This document shows positions 35,821-48,949 of a DNA stretch of 64,000 nucleotides, in pieces; the first letter of the stretch is position 1; each line of letters opens with the position of its first letter. Source of the DNA: Tyto alba. Its lineage: Eukaryota; Chordata; Aves; Strigiformes; Tytonidae. Location of the stretch: contig NW_024881313.1 of NCBI RefSeq assembly GCF_018691265.1, positions 8,895,501 to 8,959,500 on the forward strand. The letters run 5' to 3'. The notes below the pieces were generated by a model. That model was not told the origin of the DNA. It did no database searches and saw only the letters and a list, made by a program, of their open reading frames with translations. The translations under genes and the position numbers were made by a program.

Positions 35821-38440
35821 GTTTTGCTCCAATAGTAGCAGAAGCCTAAAAATACCTATGTCTGCATTTTTCTTTTGGTTTTGTCACTGAAGATTTCTGC
35901 GAACACTATAAATTAAATCTCTATGTCTTGCTTTCCAATGTGAAACAGGGACACCCAATTTTTAAGGTGCAGAGATCCTGAGGTTGGTTGGCAGCACTAA
36001 AATATATGTCAGAGAGCATTTTGTTGAGAGCCTACTGGCAGAAGTGTCATCTGAGGAAGTGTAAGAGTGGCAGAGGTGATCAGACCTCAGAATTCATTTG
36101 CTTCTGCTTTGTGAAAACTTTCTTGCCAGTTTTAGAGCTCCAAATGTAAGGTCACATTTAACGAGACACAATCTGCCTTTTCAAAAATCAGATATCTTTC
36201 TGCAATCTCTTCTCAGTAGCACAGAACTTTGTAGTGATTTTTAATCCTGTTGTCAAACAAGTATGGATTTACTGCTCATCTCTGCGCAACCATGGTCTAA
36301 AACATGGTGACTTAAAAGCAGCTCTTGTCCTATGTTATTTACTTTAATTCTCTGGCCTGAATCTACTGAATTGAACTATTATTTCTCTATAGCAGTGTGC
36401 TCTGCTTCAAGTGAGATCTCCAAAATCGCTTGGAATTGGCAATGGTATTGAATAGAAGTCACAGAAAAAAATGAAAAATTTATGGATTTACTTAGCTAGA
36501 TGACATTGCACAGATTGGCTGCAAAAAATTCTGTCACTGGTGGCAGCGCAGGAGAAGGAATGTCCATCACAACAGTATTTTTAATACAACTACTTTTCAG
36601 CTGCAAAGAGAACCTTGGAGAGCAGCTCCTCTGTGTCTTGGATTTGGATGTCAGAAATAAATTGGACAGAATCTCACCCACTGAATCTAAAAAATTCTTG
36701 CTGATGAGCTCCTAGAAGAGATTTCTACAGTATCTGAACATGTTGCTATAAACTCCAGAAAAATTCAACAATTCTGTCTACAAGTACCTATTAAAGCACA
36801 GAAATGTAATATTTTCACCTTCATGCAGTTATTTTATAATTTAGAATTGTTCCTTTGAGTCTTCATAGATCACTACAAAGGGGAAAAAAAAAAAAAAAAA
36901 AAAGGCAAAAAGCAAGAATGCACCTGTGGAAAAAACCATTGTTTCTGTGTTGAAGTAACTATTTAAATTGTTTACTGAAAGTGTGCTTGCATTTTATGCT
37001 CTCAATGTTTATTTAACATTGCACTTCATATTCTTAATGGTCATTATTATAGTAATAATCTTTGCCTTTTTACTTGTGTCTTTCCTTTTTTTTTTGCAAT
37101 TTTGCATGTTTTCAAACCTTCTGTGGCTTAAAATATAAAAAAAAGAGTGGAAAAAACATTCTCACATTGGGAGCTAATATCTTCTATTACATCAGCAATA
37201 AAAAAAAATTATTTTCTATATACTGTATTGCATTTGAGACCTTGCATAGAGTAAGCCACAACAGTCTTGTTCTTTTCTGTCACAATTAATCAACTTTTTT
37301 CTGTCCTTTTTACAAATCTCTCGCTATTCCTTCTTTTAAAATTGCACCTTTTACACATCTACTGAAATGACCTAGGAAGTGGTTTGTGTCTGTTTGGTTT
37401 CCTGCTTACGCATCCTTCAAAGCAAGGGGAACTTGCTTCTCTTGATTCTCCATTATCTTCAGCCAGCTCTGTGACTTGTGGGATCAGTCTCTCTCCTAGA
37501 CAATGTTCTGATATTCTCTCCATCTGTAACAATTGCCCTACCTCCATTCCTGCTTTGCGTAGTTTTCCTTGGGCTGTTGCATGCCATTCTAATTTTCTGC
37601 TACATGCTATCTACTCACTTTCCCTCTGGCTGCAAAGCCAGGTTTAGTGAGCTTTGTGAGATCTATTTAATTACTAAAGAACTGCGCAGTCCAGCAGTAA
37701 ATGTAATATGCATTCCAGAAGACCTACAAACAAGTTTTACTTGGCACTCACAGCAATGAGGTAAGAGAATAAAATGGGTCTGTGGTCACATAACCAGACC
37801 ACCAGCAGAGTTATGAGAAAGCTAGACTCATTTTAATTAGGAAAAATGTAAAAAGCTTACATGAGAGCCATCATTCTGGTCTTCTGTGAACCACAGATGG
37901 TAATTATGTAAACTATATCTATGAATTTTCTTAGCTTTATTCTTGGATTTTAATATCACTATGTCAAACAAAAAGTTGAATTTGCCTGAGATTGCTCAAA
38001 GTATGCCTTTATTAAAAAACACTTTCCCCAAAAAACCTGCAGGAGATCAGACTTGATAATCAGTATGGTCTCCTTTAACTTAAAAATTGGTCCATGCCAT
38101 TCTATAAATCTGTGCAATATCTTTATGTTTTTAAGGCTGATTTCTATGTAGGTAAAACTGTACAACTTAAAAATTGAATCCTCTGACTCCTGTAAGTGAG
38201 GAATTTAGATCTTCAACATTTCCCTGAAACAGTTATGTTCTGAGGAGTAATTTCATATTTGATTTTTACAGTGATCTTATGCTAGGATGGACTGTTGCTT
38301 ATGCTGGTTGAAGGTGATTTTTTATGATCCAGTAGCAAATTGTAATTTTTCAGCTAAGTAGTGCAGTATTAACAGTGATTGGGATCAAACGTTTGCTTTG
38401 GGGACTTGCTCAAAAGATGATGAATTTGATAAAAAGAGTC
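35821..38440. other. non-coding stretch
   Basis: AT-rich sequence with a run of about 20 A (36884-36903). A segment ending at 37758 has an acceptor-like pyrimidine tract and a very good donor (GAG|GTAAGAG). All frames carry a stop before the donor, so a coding exon is not called. An untranslated or non-coding RNA exon remains possible. Confidence 0.45.
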
Positions 38441-38507
38441 TCAAATACCACAGTCTCTGGTATTTGATTACATCAACAAGGTTATGGTTATACATCAACA
38501 AGGTTAT
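38441..38507 (+). repeat. perfect 10-base hairpin followed by a 17-base direct repeat
   Basis: TCAAATACCA (38441-38450) and its exact reverse complement (38458-38467) flank a 7-base loop. Directly downstream, TACATCAACAAGGTTAT occurs twice (38469-38485 and 38491-38507). Confidence 0.85.
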
Positions 38508-39897
38508 AGATTCATTGCCATGTTAGAAAGCTAAAACTATCACCAAACAAGTTGGTATGTTTATGTGGCATAATACCATCTTACTCAATCAATAATAACC
38601 AGCTTGGGGTTCAGAAGAAACCTAACTGAATAAACGTGATGTGATGCCTGAACTAGTTAGCCTCAAGATTGAGTTGTCTGGCAAAGGTGGATCTGCCTTT
38701 GCTTTTTGTGAAGGTGTAACTTTTTGGCCATCTGTTGTTTAGTAAAATCATGGATCTAAGTTCTCTAAGAGATGTGTGATCTCTTCTCCAGGTACATCTA
38801 CACTATAATCTATAGGAAAATATGAAAGAAAATCTGAAAAAACTTTACTAAGGTAGATTTAGCACCTGAAGTGGTGGAACTATGAGACCTGGAGTAAATT
38901 TGGAGTGGAAAACTGACTTTTCTAGACAGTAGAAGACTACCATGAAGACAGATGCTTAATATGGGATGAGGGAAATGCCTTGTTTTGCTGGGGGGATCAC
39001 TACTGGATAGCTTTTAGTGTTTACCTGTTTCCTATACAGTAGCTATGGTGGTACTACACTGCCCATCTCAGTAATTCAGTAATTTGGACACTCGTGCAAA
39101 TGTAAGTTAATGAAATTAATTTACTTCTAATGCTTGCTGAATTTTGAGTCTTTGCCATCTTCCAAGCAAATGCAATAAGCTTGATGATAATCTTATCAGT
39201 GAGTATAATTGCAGAGGAAAGGACAGACAGTGACTGGAAGCAATATAAGTCTTTTTTTGAGGCTGTTTTATTTTAATTAAACATTTGTTTTCTCACGAAA
39301 GTGACTGTTATAATGATGCTCAGTGTCACAACACTCAGAGAAAGTGGTAGTCTGGATTTCATTCTCTCTGTCAAAAATTATTTAGGTATTTCTACAAGAT
39401 GGCACAGGTTCAAGAACAGAGACTACGAAAACCGTGTAAGGAAGACTTCTATTCCGGATACTAGAGTGCTTGCTCCGAAGGTATGCCTTTCTGGCAGAGC
39501 AGGGAGAGCAGTGGCATGGGTGAGTGATTTAGCCTGTTGGCTGTTGGATAGAAGACTGTTATTATCAAACCCAGCTTTAGATACATGCTATTTTTGTATC
39601 TGAATGCTAGGCAGCCCAGGACTTCAGAAACACTGGCAGTGGCAATATAGGTTTCTACCAGAAGTGTAGGGGTGAGTCCTGTGCCTCAGGAGCATGCTGG
39701 GTGCTCTGCACTGATGTCATAGATCTGTGGTGGAAATGCTCACAATACTACACATGCATAGGATGAATCAGGATTTAATTCATGTATCTAACACTTCCTG
39801 GCAGGTGGGATGGAGTGGTAGGGTGCAGACCTACTATGCAAACACACGCTATCCTGCCACGTCGTGAGAGGATTTGCTAAAACTACCCCACTCCATC
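38508..39897. other. non-coding stretch
   Basis: AT-rich on the left. From about 39370 CpGs become more frequent, and a 100-codon plus-strand frame (39301-39603) crosses a good donor-like AAG|GTATGC at 39480. No matching acceptor is clear, so it is not called. Confidence 0.4.
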
Positions 39898-40053
39898 ATG
39901 GCCTCTTCCTCTGCTCAGAGCACATCTCCGATGTCAAACCCAATGGACAGGACAGATGTCACACAGACCTGGATAAGCGCAGAAGAACCGCACTTGTCTG
40001 GGGAGCTGTACGAGCAGGAATACAAATACGTGTGGACTGTTGGAACCACCCAG
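39898..40053 (+). CDS. candidate 5' coding exon with a GC-type splice donor, unrecognised product
   Basis: An ATG in good context (A at -3, G at +4) opens a frame of exactly 52 codons that ends at CAG|GCAAGT, the consensus of the rare GC-AG intron donor. The peptide begins with a serine/threonine-rich low-complexity part (MASSSAQSTSP) and continues with acidic and aromatic residues (SGELYEQEYKYVWTVG). It has no hydrophobic signal peptide or membrane segment. The segment has several CpGs in a CpG-poor neighbourhood. Without splicing the frame stops at 40068. Two other frames overlap it (39864-40145 plus, 39959-40162 minus). It could be the first coding exon of a plus-strand gene, a decayed repeat, or chance. 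I do not recognise the product. Confidence 0.28.
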
Positions 40054-40450
40054 GCAAGTCTCTCCTAAGAGGGAGTTCTGAGGTTCTGAATTTCCAAAAG
40101 AGGCATGCTCCAGGCCTATATACAGGAAATACTGTTGAAATATGATAGCAACAATTTAACAAAGATCAGTGCAAGCCCTGATGGGAGGAAAATATGATTT
40201 AACTTACAATTAAAACTGAAGTAAAAATGATTTTACCCATTTATACACACCATCACTCCCACACCAATATGTATGTATACAGGTAGCCTACTCAAGATGC
40301 AGGCAAGATCCCTGTATGCAGGTGGTCTGCTTAGGATTTTTTGTGATGACATGGGATAAAGGATGTCAGCTGCTGAGTCCTTACATCCATTGGGTTCCCT
40401 TTGAGTTTTCAGCCATGTCTTGATTTGGGCTATGCTCTTTCTGAGTCTCT
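40054..40450. other. non-coding stretch
   Basis: Nothing recognised before the pentamer microsatellite. Confidence 0.5.
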
Positions 40451-40517
40451 CCATCCCATGCCATCCCATGCCATCCCATGCCATCCCATGCCATCCCATC
40501 CCATCCCATCCCATCCC
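40451..40517 (+). repeat. CCATC/CCATG pentamer microsatellite
   Basis: Four perfect copies of the 10-mer CCATCCCATG are followed by five CCATC units. The minus strand reads (GGGAT)n with closely spaced GGG triplets, a strong G-quadruplex motif. Frames here encode artificial M/G/W or H/P/S/I repeats. Confidence 0.95.
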
Positions 40518-43500
40518 ACCTCTGCCATCAGGACTTCCTTACCGTACTTGGTCTTCTGAACTGGGTTTTCTGGACTGTGTGTCCTGTGAGTGCAAGGCTC
40601 TGGTGACCTGCTTAGCCAGGTGCCATCAAAACATGTTATTCATATAACATGTTTCCTGTGGCTTTTCCCTCTGGTGCTTTCACACCCTTATATGGGTTGG
40701 ATTTTTTAGAGTAACTCGGGATGTTCATGAGTGTGACTGGGAATTTAACAACACCCTGGGTTCACAAAAGGAAAAAACAGAATTTTTCCAAATGACATTT
40801 CAAAGTAAGATTTCTTTTGCCTTGCTCATGTAAATTAATTGCTGTTCACAATCCAGATGAACTGCTAAATATTAAGGAAGTTGTCTAAACTGCTTTTCTT
40901 GAAGAAAACATAGAAAAATTCATTGCCAATCAAAAGTCAACAAAATAGGATCCTAAAGTACTGCTGTTTAAAAATCACGTCCTTGTCGTGACTATTAATT
41001 AACTTCAGAAAATGGCAGAAAATATCAGTAATCCTGAAAATTGTAGTAATCCAAAGTCTGTCTCTTTCTTTAGTGTTTTTCTGTGCTTCAGGCCAAGCAA
41101 CTAACATTTATTTTGAAAATAGACCTTGCTTCCTTGAGTTGTCCTTGGAAGACAGTCCCTGGAAGAATTAGTGTTTTGCATACTTAAAGTGTTTCTTAAA
41201 TCTTTAATTGTTTCCTTACACTTCTTGTCCCCATATGTGATCTGTGGTTTTACCTCTCTTATTTACATTAGCCAGAGAACAGATTTTATTTTCTGAGTTC
41301 ATTCATTTATGTAGCTTTGGGCAAATTTAACTGTATGACTCTGCAGATTGACCCTAAGAAAACACCATGGAAATTATTAATCTAAAATGATCTGTTCATT
41401 TAAAGATTAGTGAGTAATCCCATCAAAGTCCAAAAGCTAAATGTGGTTGTAAACATTACTTGTAGGAGTAAAATTTGCTGATTCCTTATCTTAATTTCTG
41501 GAGGTGGCATTTCCTCTCCCCTCTTTTTTTTTTTTTTTTTTTTTTTCTTCTTGGTATTAGAGCTGTGTCCTCAGCTGGTGTAAACTGAAATCTTTCTATA
41601 AAATCAAAGTTAGTCTAATTTAGACCAGCTGAGCCACTCCACCTCACTTTATGTGCAGACTTTGTGATCACTCTCTGCACTTCCAGCTGTGATGTCCTTT
41701 GCCTATGGACCCTAACAGCCCACAAAAAGCTATTTAAGTTTAACTTTTGTTGTTTTCCTCATATAAAAATCTTTGTGGAGGAATGTCATTAACATAATGT
41801 AGAAATATCTGAGACCTCCTGCCTAGAAGAAACACCTTTGTGTCAAATTTCAATCAGAGCAGTGTATATCAAACTTGGTTTTCATCCTATAAACATGGGG
41901 TCTAGGAGTGATATTGGTTTCTACCAGACCATGGTTCCATGGTCAGTAACATTAACTTTTACTGTTACAGATTGTTTAGTAGTACAAATTTGATAGAGAC
42001 ATGTCAGACAAATTCCAGACTCTCTACTTTACCTTCTGGCAAACTGGGATGTCCACTGTCGTAACATGGGGCTGTTTTGGGATGACTTACCTAAGGCTTA
42101 TCCTTATGGTTTGAACTTCAGCCACTTTCCTGTATGGAGTTCAAAGTAAGTCTGGGACTTTTATCCCATCATTGGCAGGATAACATGATATCTTCTTATC
42201 AAAATAATATCAGGGGGATATCATTTTTAAGGTGTACTGGGACATGGGAACTAAGAGCATCCATCGTTATGAAACGCATACAGGTGATGCAATTGCATGC
42301 ATGCACTGCCAGATGGTCCCCTGTTGAATACATGAAAATTCTGTCTTTCTCTCAGCCTGGCACATAAGCTTCTAAAAAGAGGCTGTTGCAAGACAGGGAA
42401 AGAAGATTTTCAGCATAGGAGAGAAGAATTTTCTGGAAATCTGTCCAAAACTTAGTGAAGTGAGTAACCTACACAATATGCATTGGGAAGACAGTATCTG
42501 ACACTGAAACCCCAAATTTATACTAATATGTTGCTCATCACTTTGGAGTTAGAACATTAGTCAGAATGGTATTTGAAGATATGAAGCGATGGTGTCTATC
42601 ATTCAGGAAGTACACTATCCCTTGCTACCTGCAGCTGATGAACATGCAGTAAACCACAACAAGCTTTCATTGTGTGATGATACCACTGATAGGAGAGACA
42701 TTTTTTTCGTCTATCTAAGTCTTCCTTACATCTAGATCAGGTGGGATTGTGTATTGTTCTTTAGAGTGTAAGTTGTGTTTTATGACCCCTGGTATGTTAG
42801 CTGATGTGGGAGGCAATGTGCTGTCATTCCAGTCCAGGGCTGATAATGGGCAAGCAGATCCAGCCAGGTCAGCGGCCAGCAACAGGATGGATGACCACCA
42901 GGCACAGTAACATTTCCAGAAACAAACCTGCCCCCCAACACCCCCTCCACACCCAATAACAGCAGGAATGTGGCACATGTAGCTTGGGACTCCAGTGCCC
43001 TGAAAAAGGTATTCAAATTAGCAGCCTCCTTTGTCTCTCCTGTGGCATGTTCCACAGAAGTCCTCATGTTCCTTCTCTTTTGCAGAAGAGATGAGTCACT
43101 CCTGAACAGTTGACTCTCCAGAGACCCCCCTGTTGTGTTTGGGAATTCAGATTTGCCTGGCTAGAATGGGTGATCACTCTCCTCCCAGCAGGATGAGAAT
43201 ATCAGGCCAGTCTGGGTTCTGTTGCCAGAAGAGTTTATAAGTGACAAGCAACTGCTACTAGAGTGGGTTAAAAGCTAATAATCAAATATTTGTGACAAAG
43301 GAATCAGTGAGCTTTTTTGATATTTATGGACAGGTTTATGTGCAGTATATATATCTAGATTATATAAAAATATGCCCATATGTATATATATATATATATA
43401 TCATTGACTACATTATAAAGATGTGTATTACTGTCTTTATAAACCACTTCATTATTAATTACACAGCCATACATAGTAGTGGGAGAGAAACCAGTGCTGG

Positions 43501-46500
43501 AGAATATTCTGATAGATTTAATTTTGTTCTAATTTATAGAATGGAGAAAATGCACATATTTTGGCTGCTTTCTGTGTAATATATCAGGAATAGTGAAACT
43601 GTATATTTAATTTTGTCACCTCACCAATATTCTTGTTCCTTGTAGTGTGTTGTAGGGAACAGTTGCTTATGGATTGTTTACCCACATAACTTCCCAGCTT
43701 TACACAATGTAGTTTCCTATGTTTTTGGGCCAACTAATCCTTGATTGCAGAGACCTACAGATTGGTTTAATGGCCCATGAGGTATGATTTTGCATCACTC
43801 TCAAGGCAAAATGAATACCAATATTTTGCTCAGCAGCTTTCTTCTCTTTCAATCCATTTGATAGATGCTTTAAAAAAGTACTAATTTAAAAATTAAAGTT
43901 CTTTGCCAAAAATCTATGGAAAAAGAAGTTTTGTTGACTGGTTATCAGTTCAAGATATTCTAGATGATTCAGAATTTTCATAAATACAAGTAATATAGGG
44001 TTTTTTCAGGTTTTTATGATATCTTAAAATTTACAGTTTATGACTAATTGGATGGCTCTTAATTGTTCACTAAAAACACTGTGAAGACTGAAAGTTTAAT
44101 GAATGTTAACAATTCGCTAAGTTTGGGTGGTGCAAAACTTGTTCTGTTTCTCTAAGAGTCATTGCTGTTCAATTCCATTAAGTCTTCCATCTAGACTTCT
44201 TTTCTTCATGATACACACAACACTGGATTTTCAAATGCATGTTTCTTCCCTGTTGAAACCACTTCTGTAGAACAAGTCCAGAAAAAAAGAGATCCCAAAT
44301 AACTCTGAGGTTAAATTTTGTAATAAGTTATTTTGAAAATACTTTTAAAAAAAACCCCACATGCAGAGAAATCTAGATTGGTCAGCTAACAATTAATAAT
44401 CTGAAGAAATATCAAAGCTTGTTGGGTAAATTAATCATGGCTTTGAATATAAAATAAAAAATGCTGTCTTGTGGTAATGTAATTATAATCAGCTGCCTTG
44501 GATTGTTAAAAGTGTCTCTAATCTATCTTCTTAAAATCTAACTATCTTTTCCCCAAAAAAATTAAGCTTGAGAAATGGATAAACTTTAAAATACTTTACA
44601 GGAAAAAGATTCTGATCATTAGCAGAAGTCATACTTAGTTTAAGGAAGGTCAAAGACTTCTAGAATTGAAATATATCTTGTCCTGTTTGGAGAGGAAATA
44701 TCTTTAGCCTTTTATTATACTACTTTTGCTCTTATCAGTTTGAAGAAACACAACCATCAGGGAGATGATTTTATATGTCAGACTGTTTCTAAATTATATG
44801 ACTCTTCCTTGTAGCTGCACATAGACAAGCTCTGAACCTTTTCACTCAAGGCGATATTTTCTTCTGTGGGAAATAAGAAGAAATCTTGTTTGATAGAATC
44901 TAGAAATCAAATTGTCTTGTTCCGGCCAGATTTCATAACCATTTAGCTGCTTTTCAAAATTGTAGTCATAGTCCTTTTTCCAGACTTTATCAAAGTATCA
45001 GCCCTTAAAAATAGTCCTAACCCGTTATCTGCTGTAAGGGTGAATAGCCACAGTGAAGTCACATACCCTGTTACATCCTTTAATTTCTGTTCACACAAGG
45101 CCTAATATAAACTAAGACAGAGAGGCATTTCATGCCATTTGGCTGCATTTATGTATTTAGATAAAGGTATTTGTTTCATCTCACTTTGGGGGTCCAGAAG
45201 TTAGATGGGTATCTTGAGCTACACGTCTAGGTGTCTTGCCTCATTACTCACTGGAGGAAAACAGGCAGACGACATTGTTTCTGGAACTAGTGACTTATGG
45301 CTCCTAGCCTGAGATGAAATGGAGCCTTTGGGGGTAAGGAACTCTTCATTAATTAGGGCAGTGTGTTTAGGTAAAAGCTAATTTTTAAACAGAGAAATTT
45401 ACGTGGGATAAACCCCTTTCTCCACAGCAAGATCTGAAGGCAGAAGCTGCACAATAATTATTTTTTATGAAGCAAATGTTAACGGAATTGTGATCCCAGA
45501 GTACCATAACTTAAGTCCTTGCTCTCACGAAGCATTTACATCTTTGTCCCTGACTGTGGCACTGCCTTCATTAAAGTTTTGGGATTTTAACATCTGTCTT
45601 CTGAAATGATAACAGCATATGTAAAAATAACTTGTAATAATTTAATTTACTGCACTAATCAAGTAATTTTATACCTCTAATGTGACCTTTCATGAGTTAG
45701 GGATGTAGAAATAAAATAAGGTTGCATAACACCCTAGAATTTCAAAATATCAAGAAGGAAAACCAGAACTATTCTAAACATTTACTTCAAACACTTGAAA
45801 GTTTAGTTATAACATTTAGATGGGCTATTTTATAATCATACTCGAGGGCTGGCTGCTTCCTTGAGTTTCTTGCCAGTGATGCACAACTCCCTCTCTTCTG
45901 TGCTGAGGACAAGCTATGCAGACAGGCATGGCAAGCCTACTGCACTTTTGACCTATTCGTTGCCTTTGTTTCCTGTCTACCTGCATTAATATTGGTTCAT
46001 TTGCACAAGTCTTCATATACAGTAAAACACATACAATCTCACAGTGTATTAAGTGGAATAATTAACAAGCATTTCTCCTTCATTCCTGTATATAGCTTTT
46101 ACATGCAGAAGGTGTTGAATAGATATAAAAAAGAATAACACCACAGGTCTCTCTGTTCTAGGTCATTTGGCTTTCAGAGTCTGAAGCTGGCCTCTCTTGG
46201 GAAGGTCTGATGTCTTCCAGTGGAAGGCAGGAGGAAATGAAAGCAACCCTGTGGAAAAAGAAAAGAGGAATATTTTTCCTTCCTTGCTGGATTATATTCC
46301 CTTAGGGCTCAGCAGAAGTCTGTACTGCATACTGAATATGCAATAGATGGTTCTGCTATTGCTAATTCTGTGGTAATAACCCAGCAAGATAAAAAAACTA
46401 ATAGGCTGCCCATGTGTTTAAAATAGTCTTCCAAAAACACATTTTAAAAATAAATGTATTCCAGAAGACAGACTGGAAAAAGACATTTTTTATATCCTAA

Positions 46501-48949
46501 TTGGAAAAAAAAAAAAAAAAAACAAAACACTTTAAAATTGATGTGAGTTTCTCTACTGAATTCAGTTAGAGTAGACTTTTAGGAAGCTGTTCTTGAGAAC
46601 TGTGTAGGGAATCTCTAGCGTCAATGTAGAAGCAGGTCTGTGGCAAATCCAGATATCTGTGGAGTATCTGTTTTTTCACAAGTGTGACAGAACCTAATGA
46701 TTAGCTACTGAATAATGAATGCCTACATAATTCTATTTGTCAACTTCATTTCATATGAATGTAGTAAAAGGTTTTATAGAATTTCTACCTATAATCCTGG
46801 TATTGATAGGTCTTTTGCTACATGTCTATCCCAAGAAATATCAGCGTTACCATCTTCTCTTTTGTCAGTTTCCATCTACTTCTGTGATATCAATTGTTAT
46901 ATAACTTCTTCACCAGTTTTTGCATTCCTTCTGTGTGTTGCCTTCCCTACAAGCCATATGTTTCTTGTAAATGCTTATGTTAACTTTTTCTTGATGCCTT
47001 CTTCCTATGGTTTCCATGTGGCAGCACACAGACTATTCCTTGTTCTTTTTACCTTTCGGTAGCAACTATATCTAGCTTTCCTCATTTCTACAGTCCTTTC
47101 ACACTGTCTGCAGTCTCTAAAGGTGTTTTTTGTTCCATTTTAGTCTGTAGACCTCAGTCTCCATGAGTTTTTACTGTGCAAGACATTGTGTACAACAAAA
47201 GTGCTAATTATCATTGATTAAATATAATTCACTGCATGTGAAATTTCTGTAGTAAAGACAGATAAGCTGAGCAATGGCTGATATTAAAGCGTAAAGATGT
47301 TTGTTATATGAATTACATTAAAAGTAATGCTTTGTCTGGATGTCTATGCAGGCATGGTTTTCTTAGAAAATATTTTAGACTTACGTACATAAAAAAAGTG
47401 GCAATCCTCTCTTAGTTTTTGTTCTGTAGTTAAAGGTCCAGAGTTCTCCATCGTAATATCAAAATGAATCTGCGAAGGCTGTGCACACATTTGTCCATCA
47501 GTTGTAGACAAAATAAATGAAAATAAAAAAGGTAGTCAGGATCAGAACTGAAGATTTTTTTTTCCACAGTTCAGCCCACAGGTTTGTTAGTGTGGCATTA
47601 TGAATGCACAAGTGAAAGCTAATGCTTTCTAATATATCAGACCAAATATAGACTCTTCTTAAGTGAACAGAGAAATATTGGACCAAAGTAGCAGGTGAAA
47701 GGACTGTATAACTTCAACAGCTTGTTAAACAACAGATCATATTTTCAGAAGGCTTCATCTGCCTTCAATCAAGGCAGATTGAATCAAGATCTCTCAAGAA
47801 AAAATCTTAAATTGCATAGTTTTTCTAATTTTATTGGTGCATTAATACAATATTTTAATTTTGAACTGAACTACCATGTACAACAAGAGGCTAGAGACAC
47901 TTTTAAAGGCATCTTAATAAATTACTACATAGAAAGCTAAAAATCAGTTATAATGTCAAAAAGGAGAAATTCTTCCTTCATATTCTGCACATGCAAACTT
48001 TTCTTGTGCTTTCTGAAAGTCATATGAGGTATTTCTTTTCACAGAATTACATGACCATATAAGAGCTGATCCTTTCATATTTAAGCAACAAAACTTGCAG
48101 ATGATATTATTCTGTGATCAATTTATTATAATGTTTGAGTGGCTTTGGGACATCCTGAAAGCTGGAAGATTATTATTAATGGATATGTTCAAAATAAATA
48201 TTTACAAATATACCTATATTTCATAAGATCATTTGCGATGTCATTAGTCTGTGTTGTTTACAATCACGTGGCTAGATTGCTCATTGTCTTCCCAGTTAAA
48301 CAAATGAATATAATTAATTTTTAATTCGAACCATTCTAACATTTTGTTTTAAATAACAGCTTTTTGATCTCTGAATACATTCATAGCATGCTAACAAAAA
48401 GAAAACTGTTACTCTACAAAAATGAAATGCGGTTAGGTTTTCTCATACGGATGCAATAAAGAACACTTCTGGTGGCTTGACGTTGAACAGCTGAATAGTT
48501 TTTGACAGGGAAAATAACTATAGTTTAGTTTGAGTTTTGGCAGTACTACAAGTTATTAAATACTTGAAGTAATCCAGTAAGTGAAACTTTGTTATAAGCA
48601 GGTTGCTTCAAAGTATATTATCTCCATAGTTACAGATATTTTCATTACGTTAGCCTTTTTTCTATTTGAATGCACCACTTGCTGCTTCATTTTTATATTG
48701 TTTCTGGGACTGATGGACGGCCTTTTGGAAGTTTTCTGTTTTCCTTATTTCTCCTCTTTTCCCTTGCAAGTAGGATGAACTTGTTCTGAGAAATATAACA
48801 GAATGTTCTGATAAAAAGAAGCTCAGAGCCGCCGTTCAACCCAACTATACCTAAATTCACTTGTGTTTTTTTTTCAATATTGTGTTTCACCTAGCTCTCT
48901 CGTTTCCTTATTTTGCAAGAACAGTACTGTATTGTTGTGCGTATGTTAC
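40518..48949. other. non-coding stretch
   Basis: AT-rich sequence with a T23 run (41524-41546), a TA dinucleotide repeat (43382-43401) and an A18 run (46505-46522). A GC-richer part at 42800-43100 yields overlapping minus-strand frames without splice support. No gene is recognised. Confidence 0.5.
43382..43401 (+). repeat. TA dinucleotide microsatellite
   Basis: About ten uninterrupted TA units. Confidence 0.9.

Noticed and set aside
40233..40514. Minus-strand frame with M-G-W-D-G-M repeats
   Set aside because: It is a translation of the CCATC/CCATG microsatellite.
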